Of a stretch of 64,000 nucleotides of DNA, positions 1-8,702 are shown piece after piece. The DNA is from Vibrio gazogenes. Lineage in GTDB: Bacteria; Pseudomonadota; Gammaproteobacteria; Enterobacterales; Vibrionaceae. The notes below the pieces were generated by a model. The model did no database searches, was not told where the DNA came from, and saw only the letters and a program-made list of their open reading frames with translations. Location: assembly GCF_023920225.1 (NCBI RefSeq), contig NZ_CP092587.1:2604001-2668000 (forward strand), written 5' to 3'. Made by a program: the position numbers and the translations under genes. How positions within the stretch are numbered: position 1 is the first letter of the stretch; each line of letters opens with the position of its first letter.

Positions 1-417
1 GGGGTCGTCAAAACTGATGCTTCAACTATTTCTATCCTCAGCTTGGTCCGTTCTTTAATCGACTCCGGTCGTCAACAGGTAGAAAGCAGTTTGAGATCAA
101 TTGCCGAACTCGCAGATGCGACAGTCGATTTCTATGATGCTTATCCCGGTTGGAAGCCTGACACGAATTCCGCCATTATGGCTATCTTCAGAGAGCAGTA
201 CGAAAACATCTATGGTCATAAACCGAATATCATGGTAATTCACGCAGGCCTCGAATGTGGCTTATTTAAGCGCCCATACCCAAATATGGATATGGTGTCG
301 TTCGGTCCGACGATTAAGTTCCCACATTCCCCTGATGAAAAAGTGCAGATCAGCACGGTTCAGCAATTCTGGGAACAAATGATCGTTATGCTGAAAAGCA
401 TCCCTGAAAAAGATTAA
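1..417 (+). CDS. pepD: Aminoacyl-histidine dipeptidase PepD (M20 family), C-terminal part
   Basis: The reading frame is open from base 1 and ends with TAA at 415-417, so only the last 138 codons of a gene that starts outside the window are present. The stretch IHAGLECGLFKRPYP followed by MDMVSFGPTI and HSPDEKV is the conserved C-terminus of cytosolic dipeptidase PepD (Xaa-His dipeptidase, carnosinase-like), including a conserved Glu-Cys near the second metal site. PepD is a cytoplasmic zinc peptidase of the M20 family that releases amino acids from short peptides. A hairpin follows immediately. The identification is secure; the N-terminal catalytic part cannot be assessed here. Confidence 0.93.
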   Translation, partial: GVVKTDASTISILSLVRSLIDSGRQQVESSLRSIAELADATVDFYDAYPGWKPDTNSAIMAIFREQYENIYGHKPNIMVIHAGLECGLFKRPYPNMDMVSFGPTIKFPHSPDEKVQISTVQQFWEQMIVMLKSIPEKD

Positions 418-427
418 GTCCAATATG

Positions 428-457
428 CCGTAGCGGAAAGAATCGTGTCCGCTACGG
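428..457 (+). terminator. Hairpin terminator after pepD
   Basis: CCGTAGCGGA at 428-437 pairs perfectly with TCCGCTACGG at 448-457 (10 bp stem, 10 nt loop). The hairpin lies 11 bases after the pepD stop. It is followed by a weak T-rich tract (CCCTATTTTATAT), which fits an intrinsic terminator of moderate strength. Confidence 0.7.
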
Positions 458-768
458 TGACCCTATTTTATATGGCGTAAATTCAATCAACCTATCCCAT
501 TGAAAACAAAAATTATTTGGTGGCAAGCTTCCATGTTTGGCATCTATCATGATTATTTATCGTCACGGATAATTTTTTTATTCGCTCAATACTGAAACTG
601 CTGGTAGTGTTCCCTCAGGCAACGTTGCATCTGTTTAAAAATTAAGCGCATTTCTGTCTAAGGTTCACCCTAAGAGCTATGATTGTTGATGGGGGGTAGC
701 CTTACAGGAATAAAATTGCCCAGCGCCTTTCCTATCGATTCACGTCTATTAATCGAAGAACACAAAAG
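458..768. other. Intergenic region upstream of rimB-rimK, no gene seen
   Basis: This stretch of about 310 bases separates the pepD terminator from rimB. I see no ORF with a credible start and no recognisable RNA gene. It is AT-rich, with a T-run near 572-580, and presumably carries the promoter of the rimB-rimK operon, but I cannot assign -35 and -10 boxes with confidence. Confidence 0.4.
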
Positions 769-1209
769 ATGAATGAAAAAATTATGATTGGCTGGAGAGA
801 GACTCTCAGTCTCCCAGACTTAGGAATTCCCGCGATCAATGCCAAGATCGATACTGGCGCAAAGACATCGTGTCTCCACGCATTTAAAGTGAAAGCCTTC
901 AAAAAAGAAGGCGTACAATGGGTGCGATTCTGGTTACATCCCCGTCAAAAGGACGATTCGGAAATTGTCATTTGCGAAGCGCCAGTGATCGATCGACGTA
1001 TCGTTAGAAACTCCGGTGGCTATGAGGAAAAGCGTTATGTAATCCGCACAGAGATCAAGATTGGTACGGAGCAATGGCCGGTCGATATTACACTGACCAA
1101 TCGTGAAAATATGGCATTCCGAATGTTACTAGGCCGGACAGCGATGCGCCCAAAAATTATCGTTGATCCGGATGCATCATTTCTACTGACCTCTGGTGAT
1201 AACGTATGA
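769..1209 (+). CDS. rimB: RimB-like retropepsin-type protease (Zn_protease/RimK-associated family)
   Basis: This 146-residue protein belongs to the family once called ATP-dependent zinc proteases (Pfam Zn_protease), now regarded as retropepsin-like. The motif [14 protein letters not shown] near residues 25-38 contains the DTGA aspartyl-protease signature. The gene overlaps rimK by four bases (ATGA), so the two are translationally coupled. In Pseudomonas the rimA-rimB-rimK set controls C-terminal glutamylation of ribosomal protein S6, and RimB acts on the modified protein. No rimA is visible here. The ATG at 769 lies only a few codons before conserved sequence and has a weak ribosome binding site. 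The family is clear; the specific S6-related role is inferred from the neighbour. Confidence 0.82.
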   Translation: MNEKIMIGWRETLSLPDLGIPAINAKIDTGAKTSCLHAFKVKAFKKEGVQWVRFWLHPRQKDDSEIVICEAPVIDRRIVRNSGGYEEKRYVIRTEIKIGTEQWPVDITLTNRENMAFRMLLGRTAMRPKIIVDPDASFLLTSGDNV

Positions 1210-2111
1210 AAATTGGCATTCTTTCGAGAAACAGCTCGCTTTATTCAACTCAGCGACTGATTGAAGCGTGTAAAGAGCGGGGACATGACTACAAAGTGAT
1301 CGATGCCTTACGCTGTTACATGAATATCAACTCAGAAAAACCAGAAATTCACTTTAAAGGAGAACAGTTGTCTGAGTTTAACGCCATCATTCCACGTATC
1401 GGTGCCTCTGTGACCTTTTACGGCACCGCAGTCTTACGTCAGTTTGAAATGATGGGGGTTTATCCGGTCAATGAATCTGTCGCAATCAGTCGTTCCAGAG
1501 ACAAACTTCGTTCCATGCAATTACTGTCCAGAAAAGGCATTGGTATGCCGATCACCGGATTTGCCAGCAAACCCGATGATATTAAGGACTTATTAAACAT
1601 GGTTGGCGGAGCGCCGGTTGTGATCAAACTTCTTGAAGGAACACAAGGAATTGGCGTCGTTTTAGCAGAAAACCGCAAAGCTGCGGAAAGTGTGATTGAA
1701 GCCTTTATGGGGCTCAAAGCAAACATTATGGTGCAAGAATACGTGAAGGAAGCCGGTGGTGCTGATATCCGCTGTTTTGTGATCGGTGATAAAGTCATTG
1801 CATCAATGAAGCGTCAAGGCGCTGAAGGCGAGTTTCGTTCAAATCTGCACCGTGGCGGGACAGCAACACTGATCAAGATTTCTCCTCAAGAAAGAAAAAC
1901 AGCCATTGATGCAGCAAAGATTATGGGACTCAATGTTGCCGGTGTTGACCTACTCCGCTCTGCTCGTGGCCCACTGGTGATGGAAGTCAATTCATCTCCC
2001 GGTTTAGAAGGTATTGAGAAAGCGACAGGTAAAGATATCGCAGGCATGATCATTGAATTTGTCGAGAAGAATGCGCTTTTGAAAACAACAAGAACACGGG
2101 GACGAGGATAA
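1206..2111 (+). CDS. rimK: Ribosomal protein S6-L-glutamate ligase RimK
   Basis: A 301-residue ATP-grasp ligase matching E. coli RimK (300 residues) in length and sequence. It starts [18 protein letters not shown], carries the phosphate-binding loop EGTQGIGV near residue 145, and ends the domain with the metal-binding segment VAGVDLLRS...[14 protein letters not shown]. RimK adds glutamate residues to the C-terminus of ribosomal protein S6 and can also make poly-alpha-glutamate. The start overlaps the rimB stop as ATGA. A strong hairpin follows the stop codon. In pseudomonads RimK activity responds to cyclic-di-GMP; nothing in this sequence shows that directly. Confidence 0.95.
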   Translation: MKIGILSRNSSLYSTQRLIEACKERGHDYKVIDALRCYMNINSEKPEIHFKGEQLSEFNAIIPRIGASVTFYGTAVLRQFEMMGVYPVNESVAISRSRDKLRSMQLLSRKGIGMPITGFASKPDDIKDLLNMVGGAPVVIKLLEGTQGIGVVLAENRKAAESVIEAFMGLKANIMVQEYVKEAGGADIRCFVIGDKVIASMKRQGAEGEFRSNLHRGGTATLIKISPQERKTAIDAAKIMGLNVAGVDLLRSARGPLVMEVNSSPGLEGIEKATGKDIAGMIIEFVEKNALLKTTRTRGRG

Positions 2112-2116
2112 TACTC

Positions 2117-2150
2117 CCCCTCAAGAGCCATGTGACAGGCTCTTGAGGGG
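2117..2150. terminator. Strong hairpin between convergent rimK and the NSS transporter gene
   Basis: CCCCTCAAGAGCC at 2117-2129 pairs perfectly with GGCTCTTGAGGGG at 2138-2150 (13 bp stem, 8 nt loop), five bases after the rimK stop. There is no T tract directly after it on the plus strand, so it may act as a transcript-end stabiliser as much as an intrinsic terminator. It lies 83 bases beyond the 3' end of the convergent gene. Confidence 0.65.
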
Positions 2151-2233
2151 ATATCGGTAACGGAAGGAACATCGATAACGAAAAGTAGTCACTGACATTA
2201 AAAGACAAATAAAATCTCAAGTTCCCTCTTCAA

Positions 2234-3592
2234 CTAAGAAAATAGAGAGAACCACATCACAGCAACAACAAAGAAAGGGCAAACATATTTAATATATGCC
2301 GGCCATAAACGTCCAAACCAATGTTGAGATACGCCCGGAAAACCATGCTGAAGTTCTGTAATTTTAGCGCGATGACGCCAAACCCATCCCCCGAACAGAC
2401 AGAACATCAGGGCTGCAAGCGGCTGTAGATACTGCGTCGACAACATGACCACCAATCCAAAAAGTGCCGAGAAATGATAGAGCACCACGACACTCAACAG
2501 GGCAATAACCGCCCCCAGAGCCCAAGTTGTACTATTTCGGCTGGTATTCCACCGCTCACTCACAAGCGTAACCGGACATTCAAGCATTGATATTGATGAC
2601 GTCAGCGCAGCAATCGTCAATAACAAAAAGAAGACGATAGCAAAAAATTGCCCGAAAATTCCCAAACTCTCGAACATCATAGGTAGTACACGGAAAACTA
2701 AGGTATCGGAATTGAGTAAGCTTCCATCCGCCGCATAAATTTCAACGCCTTGTTTCATTGCCACAAACATTGCCGGCATAACAACCAATCCCGCGATGAA
2801 AGCAACGCCGGTATCAACCAGTGTGACACTCAACGCCATTTTGGGAAGATTTTCTTTTTTACTCAAATAGGAGCCATACACCAGCATCGAGCAGCCACCG
2901 ATTGTCAGCGAGAAGAACCCTTGCCCCATCGCAGCAAGAATCAGGTCTTTATTCCATATTTTTGTGAAATCAGGGATCAGATACTGCTTGAGCCCTTCAA
3001 CGGCTCCGTCTTGCATCAAAATATAAATAAACAATACGGCAAAGAGAGCAAACAGAGCAGGCATCAAACGTGTCGACCATTTTTCGATGCCCTGCTTAAC
3101 CCCCCCCTGAACAATCAGAATTGTTAGAACATAGAAAATCACGGTTCCGAACAAGTTGCGCTCAACAGAGAAACCTTCTAACCACTGGGATAGTTCTCCC
3201 CAACCCAATAACTGACAGAAAGCGGCCAGAAAGAAACAGATGATCCAGCCCCCGACAATACTGTAAAACGCAAGTACGGCACAGGGAACACTTAACCCCA
3301 ACCACCCCACACCCACTGCGAATTTCTGAGCTTTCGGATCAGAAGAAAGAGCACGCATACTATCAACTGGATTCGCTTGACCGTGGCGTCCAATTGCCAT
3401 TTCAACAACCAACATCGGAAATGCAACAAAAGCAATCAGCACCAGATAGACCAACAGGAAAGCACCGCCGCCATTACTGGCAACCTGAGTCGGAAATCCC
3501 CAGATATTGCCCAAACCCACCGCAGCACCGGAAGCGGAAAGAATAAAACCAAGTCGAGACGCGAAAAAATCACGCGAAGAAGATTGTGCCAT
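2234..3592 (-). CDS. Sodium-dependent transporter, NSS (SNF) family
   Basis: A 452-residue polytopic membrane protein of the neurotransmitter:sodium symporter family, which couples Na+ influx to uptake of amino acids or related solutes. The first membrane segment has the family signature RLGFILSASGAAVGLGNIWGFP (residues about 11-32), with the unwound TM1 region that binds Na+ and substrate. TM6 and TM8 regions with GQGFFSLTIGGCSMLVYGSYL and a string of further hydrophobic helices follow. I chose the ATG at 3592 (MAQSSSRDFF) because it directly precedes the conserved segment; the frame could extend to a TTG at 3634. The substrate cannot be read from sequence; tryptophan- and leucine-type transporters belong here. 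Confidence 0.9.
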   Translation of the reverse strand: MAQSSSRDFFASRLGFILSASGAAVGLGNIWGFPTQVASNGGGAFLLVYLVLIAFVAFPMLVVEMAIGRHGQANPVDSMRALSSDPKAQKFAVGVGWLGLSVPCAVLAFYSIVGGWIICFFLAAFCQLLGWGELSQWLEGFSVERNLFGTVIFYVLTILIVQGGVKQGIEKWSTRLMPALFALFAVLFIYILMQDGAVEGLKQYLIPDFTKIWNKDLILAAMGQGFFSLTIGGCSMLVYGSYLSKKENLPKMALSVTLVDTGVAFIAGLVVMPAMFVAMKQGVEIYAADGSLLNSDTLVFRVLPMMFESLGIFGQFFAIVFFLLLTIAALTSSISMLECPVTLVSERWNTSRNSTTWALGAVIALLSVVVLYHFSALFGLVVMLSTQYLQPLAALMFCLFGGWVWRHRAKITELQHGFPGVSQHWFGRLWPAYIKYVCPFFVVAVMWFSLFS

Positions 3593-3810
3593 ACCACTTA
3601 TACAACATATCAATAAACTAGTTGATGAGTACAATAATCAAAAAATTGGCTTTTCACAATCAAAAAAGTGTATATCCGATATGCAACGCTCAAATGTTCC
3701 TATATTCAACTGTAAATAAACATAAACAAACAATAAGTCTCTATTTTCATCCACCAATGAATACAACATTGTGAGTGGCAACAATCGGTGGTAACGCTGA
3801 TTACTGTAAA

Positions 3811-4869
3811 TTACCAATCAAAACTCATCTGCTCTTTTTCACTTTGCTCGACATTCAGTCCAACTGACAGACCGATAAGACGAATCCCTCGACTTTGTTG
3901 TCTCAACAATGCATCTCGCAATAATGCAGTGAAAAAGTCTTTATCTAATGTCTGTTGTTTATGCTCAACTGTCGTTTGCTTAAAATCATCAAACTTCAAC
4001 TTTATCCCTTGGCGGATGATTTCCTTTTCCGGGGATACTTTTTCGAGTCGAGTGACTAAGTCTGGATATAGTCGGTCAATCACCGCTAAGCATTCTGCTT
4101 CCGTATAAATATCTGCACTAAATGTCCTTTCAACACCGACGGATTTTCTCACTCTGGAAACGTCAACGGTTCTCTTATCGATGCCGTGGCATCTGTCCCA
4201 TAGCGTTTGACCAAACCGGCCAAAATGTTTGACCAGCAGATGATGTTCATATGCTTTGACATCCTTGCCATAAAACAGACCTAACTTGTGTAGTTTTTCT
4301 AATGTGACTTTTCCTACGCCGGGAATTTTCCCCAGATCCAACACTTCAATAAAAGAATGCAACTCGCTCGGAGGAATGACACAAATCCCATTTGGTTTAT
4401 TGATATCTGAAGCCACTTTCGCAACGAATTTAATCGGGGCAACCCCTGCACTCGCGGTTAAATTCAGCTCAGATTCAATGGTCTTTCTGATATCTTGAGC
4501 AATCAACGTCGCAGAGCCTTGAAACAACTTGGTATGTGTTACATCCAGATAGGCTTCATCTAAAGACAGTGGTTCAATCACATCGGTATATCGGGTAAAG
4601 ATTTCACGGATTTGCTGAGAAACCGCTTTGTATTTCTCCATGTTTCCAGAAATCACCGTCAGATGCGGACATAATCTGAGTGCATGAGCAGTTGGCATTG
4701 CTGAACGAATACCATATTGACGCGCTTCATAACTACAAGTAGAGAGAACCCCGCGTCCAAACTGAGACCCTCCGATAGCCAATGGAATACCTCTCAGGCT
4801 GGGATCATCTCGCGCTTCAACCGCTGCATAATAACAATCAAGATCTATGTGAATGATTTTATTCGTCAT
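3811..4869 (-). CDS. dinB: DNA polymerase IV (Y-family translesion polymerase)
   Basis: A 352-residue DinB homologue. Catalytic acidic residues are visible in HIDLDCYYAAVE (residues 7-18) and SLDEAYLDVT (about 103-112); a helix-hairpin-helix segment KIPGVGKVTLEKL and the little-finger domain follow. The C-terminus is EKEQMSFDW, reminiscent of a beta-clamp binding tail. Pol IV copies damaged templates with low fidelity during the SOS response. The ATG at 4869 matches the E. coli start and has GAGA six bases upstream; an ATG at 4875 is also possible, and the frame is open to 4950. A LexA box lies at 4955-4974, about 85 bases upstream. Confidence 0.96.
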   Translation of the reverse strand: MTNKIIHIDLDCYYAAVEARDDPSLRGIPLAIGGSQFGRGVLSTCSYEARQYGIRSAMPTAHALRLCPHLTVISGNMEKYKAVSQQIREIFTRYTDVIEPLSLDEAYLDVTHTKLFQGSATLIAQDIRKTIESELNLTASAGVAPIKFVAKVASDINKPNGICVIPPSELHSFIEVLDLGKIPGVGKVTLEKLHKLGLFYGKDVKAYEHHLLVKHFGRFGQTLWDRCHGIDKRTVDVSRVRKSVGVERTFSADIYTEAECLAVIDRLYPDLVTRLEKVSPEKEIIRQGIKLKFDDFKQTTVEHKQQTLDKDFFTALLRDALLRQQSRGIRLIGLSVGLNVEQSEKEQMSFDW

Positions 4870-4954
4870 CGTCATTCTCGATACTGAGTCACGTGTATTA
4901 AATTGGCTATCAAGCAGCATAGATATGCTCTGCCAGTCAATCATGAACAATATA

Positions 4955-4974
4955 TACTGTTATTATATACAGTA
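4955..4974 (-). promoter_or_regulatory. LexA (SOS) box upstream of dinB
   Basis: TACTG-N10-CAGTA with the central ten bases TTATTATATA: CTG at 4957-4959 and CAG at 4970-4972. This is the consensus LexA operator of gammaproteobacteria with flanking TA on both sides. It sits upstream of dinB, a classic SOS gene. Confidence 0.93.
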
Positions 4975-5097
4975 TATAGTTTTTCAGAGCCTCTTTTAAG
5001 TCATCATCAGTAAAAAACTGATTGATGAAATGTCAGAAGGGAGTACGTTCCGCCACTATCGAGATGGATATAAAAATTCTGTCGTATACGCTGAACA

Positions 5098-5128
5098 TGA
5101 TAAAGGCGGGAATCGCCCGCCTTTATCA
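5098..5128. terminator. 13-bp perfect hairpin downstream of the DMT exporter gene
   Basis: TGATAAAGGCGGG (5098-5110) pairs with CCCGCCTTTATCA (5116-5128) around a 5-nt loop. It lies 22 bases past the 3' end of the exporter gene on the minus strand. No strong T tract follows in either direction, so termination would be moderate. Confidence 0.65.
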
Positions 5129-5150
5129 TAAGTTTACAGAGTGAGTTCAA

Positions 5151-6080
5151 TTAAAATTCAGAGCAAGGTTTAGACCCGCGTTTCAACAACCGAATTCGTG
5201 GCAGTAACAAACCGGTAATCACAATCACAATCCCGAGTAACTGTAACTGAGTCACAGCTTGACCAAACATAAACGAAGTGAGCACAGAAAAGATCGGAAC
5301 AAAGTTGAAAAACAGTGCAGCATCCGCAGAGCCAAGCTGACGTACGCCGTTTAACCACAGTAGATAACCCGCAACTGTGCCAAACACACCAATATAAACG
5401 ATTTCCGAGATCCCCAATGCTGAACTCTTCCACAATTCAGTAAACGGAGACACTTCCGGAGATATCAGACACATAATGCCAATCACCGAAGCGCCGCTCA
5501 ACATACCGATAAAGGTATAGGGAATCATAGGCATCCAGCGACTAATCCCCTGACTAAAATATGTATAAAGACTCCAAGCAAACATTCCACCAAAGATCAA
5601 CTGATCACCGTGATTGATCTGCATGGAGAGTAACGTGTCAAAATGCCCATTGGTGAGCACCATCAATACCCCGGCCAAACTGACTAGCAGACTTAAGCAT
5701 TGTACAAAAGACGGTAAAGTACGCTGTGCTACACTCGCAATGAGAGATGTCATCAATGGGCTAAGCGCCATAATGAGTGAACCGTTGGTCGCATTGGTGG
5801 TTGCCAGACCGGTAAACAGACCAAGATTGAGGCCACCAACCCCGATAATACTAACCGAAATAACCCAACTCCACTGAAATACACTCAAGTGCATTGCTGG
5901 CATACGTTTAACCTTGAGATACACCGCCAGACATGAAGCGGCAATAATAAAGCGCCAGAACACTAAAGTGAGAGCATGCACCTCACCTAACGCATGTTTA
6001 CCTACGGGAAAGCTGCTGCCCCAAAAGAAGGTACAGATAATGAGAAGGACAACCGCTTTTATGATTGAATTAGATTTCAT
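5151..6080 (-). CDS. EamA/DMT-family transporter (10-TM exporter)
   Basis: A 309-residue protein with two EamA repeats and about ten membrane helices. The N-terminal repeat carries the family's CTFFWGSSFPVGK motif near residues 16-28, and the second repeat ends with LFFNFVPIFSVLTSFMFGQ. Members of the drug/metabolite transporter superfamily usually export amino acids or small metabolites, or act as permeases. The ATG at 6080 has GGAG nine bases upstream. The gene diverges from a LysR regulator 93 bases away, a layout that commonly means the regulator controls the exporter. The substrate is unknown. Confidence 0.87.
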   Translation of the reverse strand: MKSNSIIKAVVLLIICTFFWGSSFPVGKHALGEVHALTLVFWRFIIAASCLAVYLKVKRMPAMHLSVFQWSWVISVSIIGVGGLNLGLFTGLATTNATNGSLIMALSPLMTSLIASVAQRTLPSFVQCLSLLVSLAGVLMVLTNGHFDTLLSMQINHGDQLIFGGMFAWSLYTYFSQGISRWMPMIPYTFIGMLSGASVIGIMCLISPEVSPFTELWKSSALGISEIVYIGVFGTVAGYLLWLNGVRQLGSADAALFFNFVPIFSVLTSFMFGQAVTQLQLLGIVIVITGLLLPRIRLLKRGSKPCSEF

Positions 6081-6173
6081 CGTTACTCCGACTGACTTGC
6101 CAAGACTTATTGACTAGTGTATTAATTTCAATAATTAGATAAACAAGCAATTTTAAGACGGTAAATACCAATA

Positions 6174-7073
6174 ATGAAACCTAGCTATTCGTTAGACGAC
6201 CTGCGCTGTTTCTGTACTGTGGCACGAGCAGGCAGCTTCAAAGATGCCGCTCAGTCTTTGGGAATGCCCCTCTCCACGTTAAGTCGTCGTATTCGTCAGT
6301 TAGAGACGGATTTACAGCTTCGCCTACTCAACCGAGACGCTCACCGAGTGTCGCTGACTAGCACCGGTGAACAGTATTTTCAGCGCTCCGCCATGCTGTT
6401 TGATGAACTCAATGATATTGACGAAGATCTACATCGGGATAAATATCAGCCACAGGGAAAAATCCGGATTTCCGCGCCAATCAATGCTGGCTCACAGTTT
6501 CTGCGAGACATTTTTTATGATTTTTTACTGCAATATCCAGATATTCAGTTAGATCTGAGTTTTTCCAACTCTCTGATTGATATTGAAGCGGAAGGGATGG
6601 ATGTGGTGTTTCGAGTCGGAAACCCAATCGTCGACAACTGGATCGCGAGACCGTTAAAGCACATCCACTTTATTTTATGCTCTCATTCCGATTACGATAT
6701 TTCCGACATAACTACACCAGAAAGGTTGTGTGGTCATCCAACCATCATTTGTCGTCCAATAATACCGTGGCAGTTAGTACACAAAGAAAGTCATGAAACA
6801 TTTGATTATCACCCGCAGAAAGGAGTCAGACTGGAAGTAGACGAGATTTTGACGCTGGTTCACGCCATTACGGCAGGGGTCGGGATCGGATACGTACCAG
6901 ATTACTTTGCACTACCGATGATAGCTCAGGGTGAGATCAATCATGTGTTACCTGACTGGCGCAGCCAAACTCGCACACTATTTATGCTATATCGCGATCG
7001 TGACAACTTACCCATGCGGGTACGCTTGTTCATCGAATTCGTCATCAAACATTTTGATGAGCGAACTCACTAA
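6174..7073 (+). CDS. LysR-family transcriptional regulator, divergent from the DMT exporter
   Basis: A 299-residue LysR-type regulator. The winged helix-turn-helix occupies residues about 5-65 (DLRCFCTVARAGSFKDAAQSLG, then MPLSTLSRRIRQLE), followed by a linker helix and a substrate-binding domain that starts near GKIRISAPI (residue about 92). It belongs to the AaeR/DsdC-like broad subfamily with IDIEAEGMDVVFRVG in the effector domain. Its position, head to head with the exporter gene at 5151-6080, suggests it regulates that gene and itself from the 93-base shared promoter region. The effector is unknown. Confidence 0.9.
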   Translation: MKPSYSLDDLRCFCTVARAGSFKDAAQSLGMPLSTLSRRIRQLETDLQLRLLNRDAHRVSLTSTGEQYFQRSAMLFDELNDIDEDLHRDKYQPQGKIRISAPINAGSQFLRDIFYDFLLQYPDIQLDLSFSNSLIDIEAEGMDVVFRVGNPIVDNWIARPLKHIHFILCSHSDYDISDITTPERLCGHPTIICRPIIPWQLVHKESHETFDYHPQKGVRLEVDEILTLVHAITAGVGIGYVPDYFALPMIAQGEINHVLPDWRSQTRTLFMLYRDRDNLPMRVRLFIEFVIKHFDERTH

Positions 7074-7081
7074 AATAAAAA

Positions 7082-7331
7082 TCACCTGCTCTTGCTTTAG
7101 CGCCTGCTATTTCTAATGCGCATGATGACCTCGGCATCACCCAGTGGCCATGGATGCAAGGCTATTCATGGATACCCAACGGCCCACATTCGCACACTGG
7201 GGATGGATATCCTTTATCATCTAATGGTTCGATATAGTTGGTTATACGACACGCGAACTCGACGCAAAGTGTGCCGGAATCAAAGTGTTGACAACCCAGC
7301 TCGTTAGAACTTCGGTTTGCCTCATTTTATA
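7082..7331 (+). pseudogene. Decayed fragment of a LasA-like (beta-lytic, M23) metallopeptidase gene
   Basis: The frame through 7121 translates as WPWMQGYSWIPNGPHSHTG then DGYPLSSNGSI before a TAG at 7235. This closely resembles the start of the mature domain of Pseudomonas LasA (LPWRQGYSWQPNGAHSNTG, SGYPYSSFDASYDW). A frame change near 7224 restores the alignment: the frame through 7261 gives FDIVGY and later AGIKVLTTQLVR, comparable to LasA AGTVRVLSR, ending at TAA 7329-7331. The zinc-binding HxxxD and HxH regions, the signal peptide and the propeptide are gone. It is therefore a residue of a secreted staphylolytic/elastinolytic-type peptidase gene. The match is from memory of LasA. Confidence 0.62.
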
Positions 7332-7346
7332 AAAGGATAAATTCTA

Positions 7347-7383
7347 ATGTTCAATTTCCCACGACTTGGGGAAGATTGAACAT
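7347..7383. repeat. Inverted repeat (hairpin) after the peptidase remnant
   Basis: ATGTTCAAT at 7347-7355 pairs with ATTGAACAT at 7375-7383, and the inner TCCC at 7357-7360 pairs with GGGA at 7369-7372. It could be the old terminator of the decayed peptidase gene. Downstream, a related phrase (TCAAG.TTGCTTTCAA) occurs twice, at about 7384-7400 and 7418-7435. The rest of 7384-7564 shows no gene. Confidence 0.5.
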
Positions 7384-7564
7384 ATCAAGTTGCTTTCAAG
7401 TTCTTATCCCCAAGTCCTCAAGATTGCTTTCAACTTAAAGCGTCTTTTTATAACACAGCACCTTCCTGAGCATAACGTTTCATGCTGACCGTCTCAGGTG
7501 TTATTGATTCGTCACAGCCTCAGAATATCTCTTAGAATAGCCATCATTAGCAAAAATGCTTAAC

Positions 7565-8632
7565 TCAGAATAGCGCGATTTGTTCCCCACAACGGGGAGG
7601 TAATCGGAAATGACTGCTATCTAATATACCTGACTCACGCCGATCGCCCCCAGATTTACGCCTTGCCAGATGAAAACGTTGTCGAATGAAATCAGCATAA
7701 ACACCACTGCCGGTCATTCGTTTACCAAATCCGCCTTGATAAAGCTGTCCGCCATGCATACTACGAAGATGACTAAGAACTCGCTCAGCCCGTAGCGGGA
7801 AATGTATGTTTAACCAATCTTCAAATAAAGGAGCAACTTCATGAGGCAAACGTAACATCACATATCCAACACGCTCAGCACCAGCTTCAACACTCGCCTG
7901 TATGAGAGTCTCCATTTCATGATCGTTAATAAATGGGATCACTGGTGCGATCATCACGGTCACTGGTATATTTCTCTCCCTCAACGCACGAATCATTTTC
8001 AAGCGGACAGATCCAGGAACGGCTCTTGGTTCAAGCCTGCGCGATAAGTCATTATCGAGCGTCGTCAAACTAACGCCGACATGAACCAGGTGTTCTGATG
8101 CCATCGATTGTAATAAGTCGATATCTCTCAAAATCAGAGAGCTTTTCGTGATCAACGAAATTGGCTGTTTATATTCATAGGCAATATTCAACAATTTCTG
8201 AGTAAGCTTTAGCTCTTTTTCTATGGGTTGATAGGCATCAGTATTAATACCAAGCGCGATGGGTTGGCACTGATAATTCGGATTTCTGAGTTCTTTTTCA
8301 AAAATCTCAGGAGCATTGATCTTGGCTGTCAGACGTGTCTCAAAATCAATGCCGGGAGAAAGATCCAGATACGCATGTGTCGGCCGAGCAAAACAATAGA
8401 TACAACCATGTTCACAGCCTCGATATGGATTCACTGAAAGTCGAAACGGGACATCCGGTGATTGGTTTGATGTAATCAAAGTCTTTGCGTATTCGTAGCG
8501 AACCTCAGTATCCGGTGAAGATACTGAATGAAAATCATCCTCTGTTTCTACAATACGGACGTCAAAACGCCCGGGGATAGCTGACATCGTTCCACGATTT
8601 TGAAACCGTTTCCCTGATACATCGCGTGACAT
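7565..8632 (-). CDS. Radical SAM protein, spore-photoproduct-lyase-like (PA0069 family), LexA-controlled
   Basis: A 355-residue radical SAM enzyme. The motif YRGCEHGCIYCFARPTH near residues 67-83 holds the CxxxCxxC iron-sulfur ligands; LGINTDAYQPIE and LITKSSLILRD follow, typical of the SplB/Rv2578c/PA0069 group. These relatives of spore photoproduct lyase have no settled function. The ATG at 8632 is preferred; a TTG at 8644 is possible. A consensus LexA box at 8645-8664 lies 12 bases upstream of the ATG, so transcription is probably induced by DNA damage, which would fit a DNA-repair or nucleic-acid modification role. That role is inference. Confidence 0.9.
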   Translation of the reverse strand: MSRDVSGKRFQNRGTMSAIPGRFDVRIVETEDDFHSVSSPDTEVRYEYAKTLITSNQSPDVPFRLSVNPYRGCEHGCIYCFARPTHAYLDLSPGIDFETRLTAKINAPEIFEKELRNPNYQCQPIALGINTDAYQPIEKELKLTQKLLNIAYEYKQPISLITKSSLILRDIDLLQSMASEHLVHVGVSLTTLDNDLSRRLEPRAVPGSVRLKMIRALRERNIPVTVMIAPVIPFINDHEMETLIQASVEAGAERVGYVMLRLPHEVAPLFEDWLNIHFPLRAERVLSHLRSMHGGQLYQGGFGKRMTGSGVYADFIRQRFHLARRKSGGDRRESGILDSSHFRLPPRCGEQIALF

Positions 8633-8644
8633 AACAACCCACAA

Positions 8645-8664
8645 TACTGTTTATATACACAGTA
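8645..8664. promoter_or_regulatory. LexA (SOS) box upstream of the radical SAM gene
   Basis: TACTG-N10-CAGTA with CTG at 8647-8649 and CAG at 8660-8662; the central bases are TTTATATACA. It keeps all consensus positions of the gammaproteobacterial LexA operator, like the dinB box 3.7 kb away. It lies in the region between the radical SAM gene (minus strand) and a possible short ORF on the plus strand at 8703. Confidence 0.9.
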
Positions 8665-8702
8665 TATGATAAGCAATTTTTCTCTAAATCGCGATCTAAT
8701 TT

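Noticed and set aside
5151..7564. Mobile element around the peptidase relic
   Set aside because: No transposase fragment, terminal inverted repeats or target-site duplication is visible.
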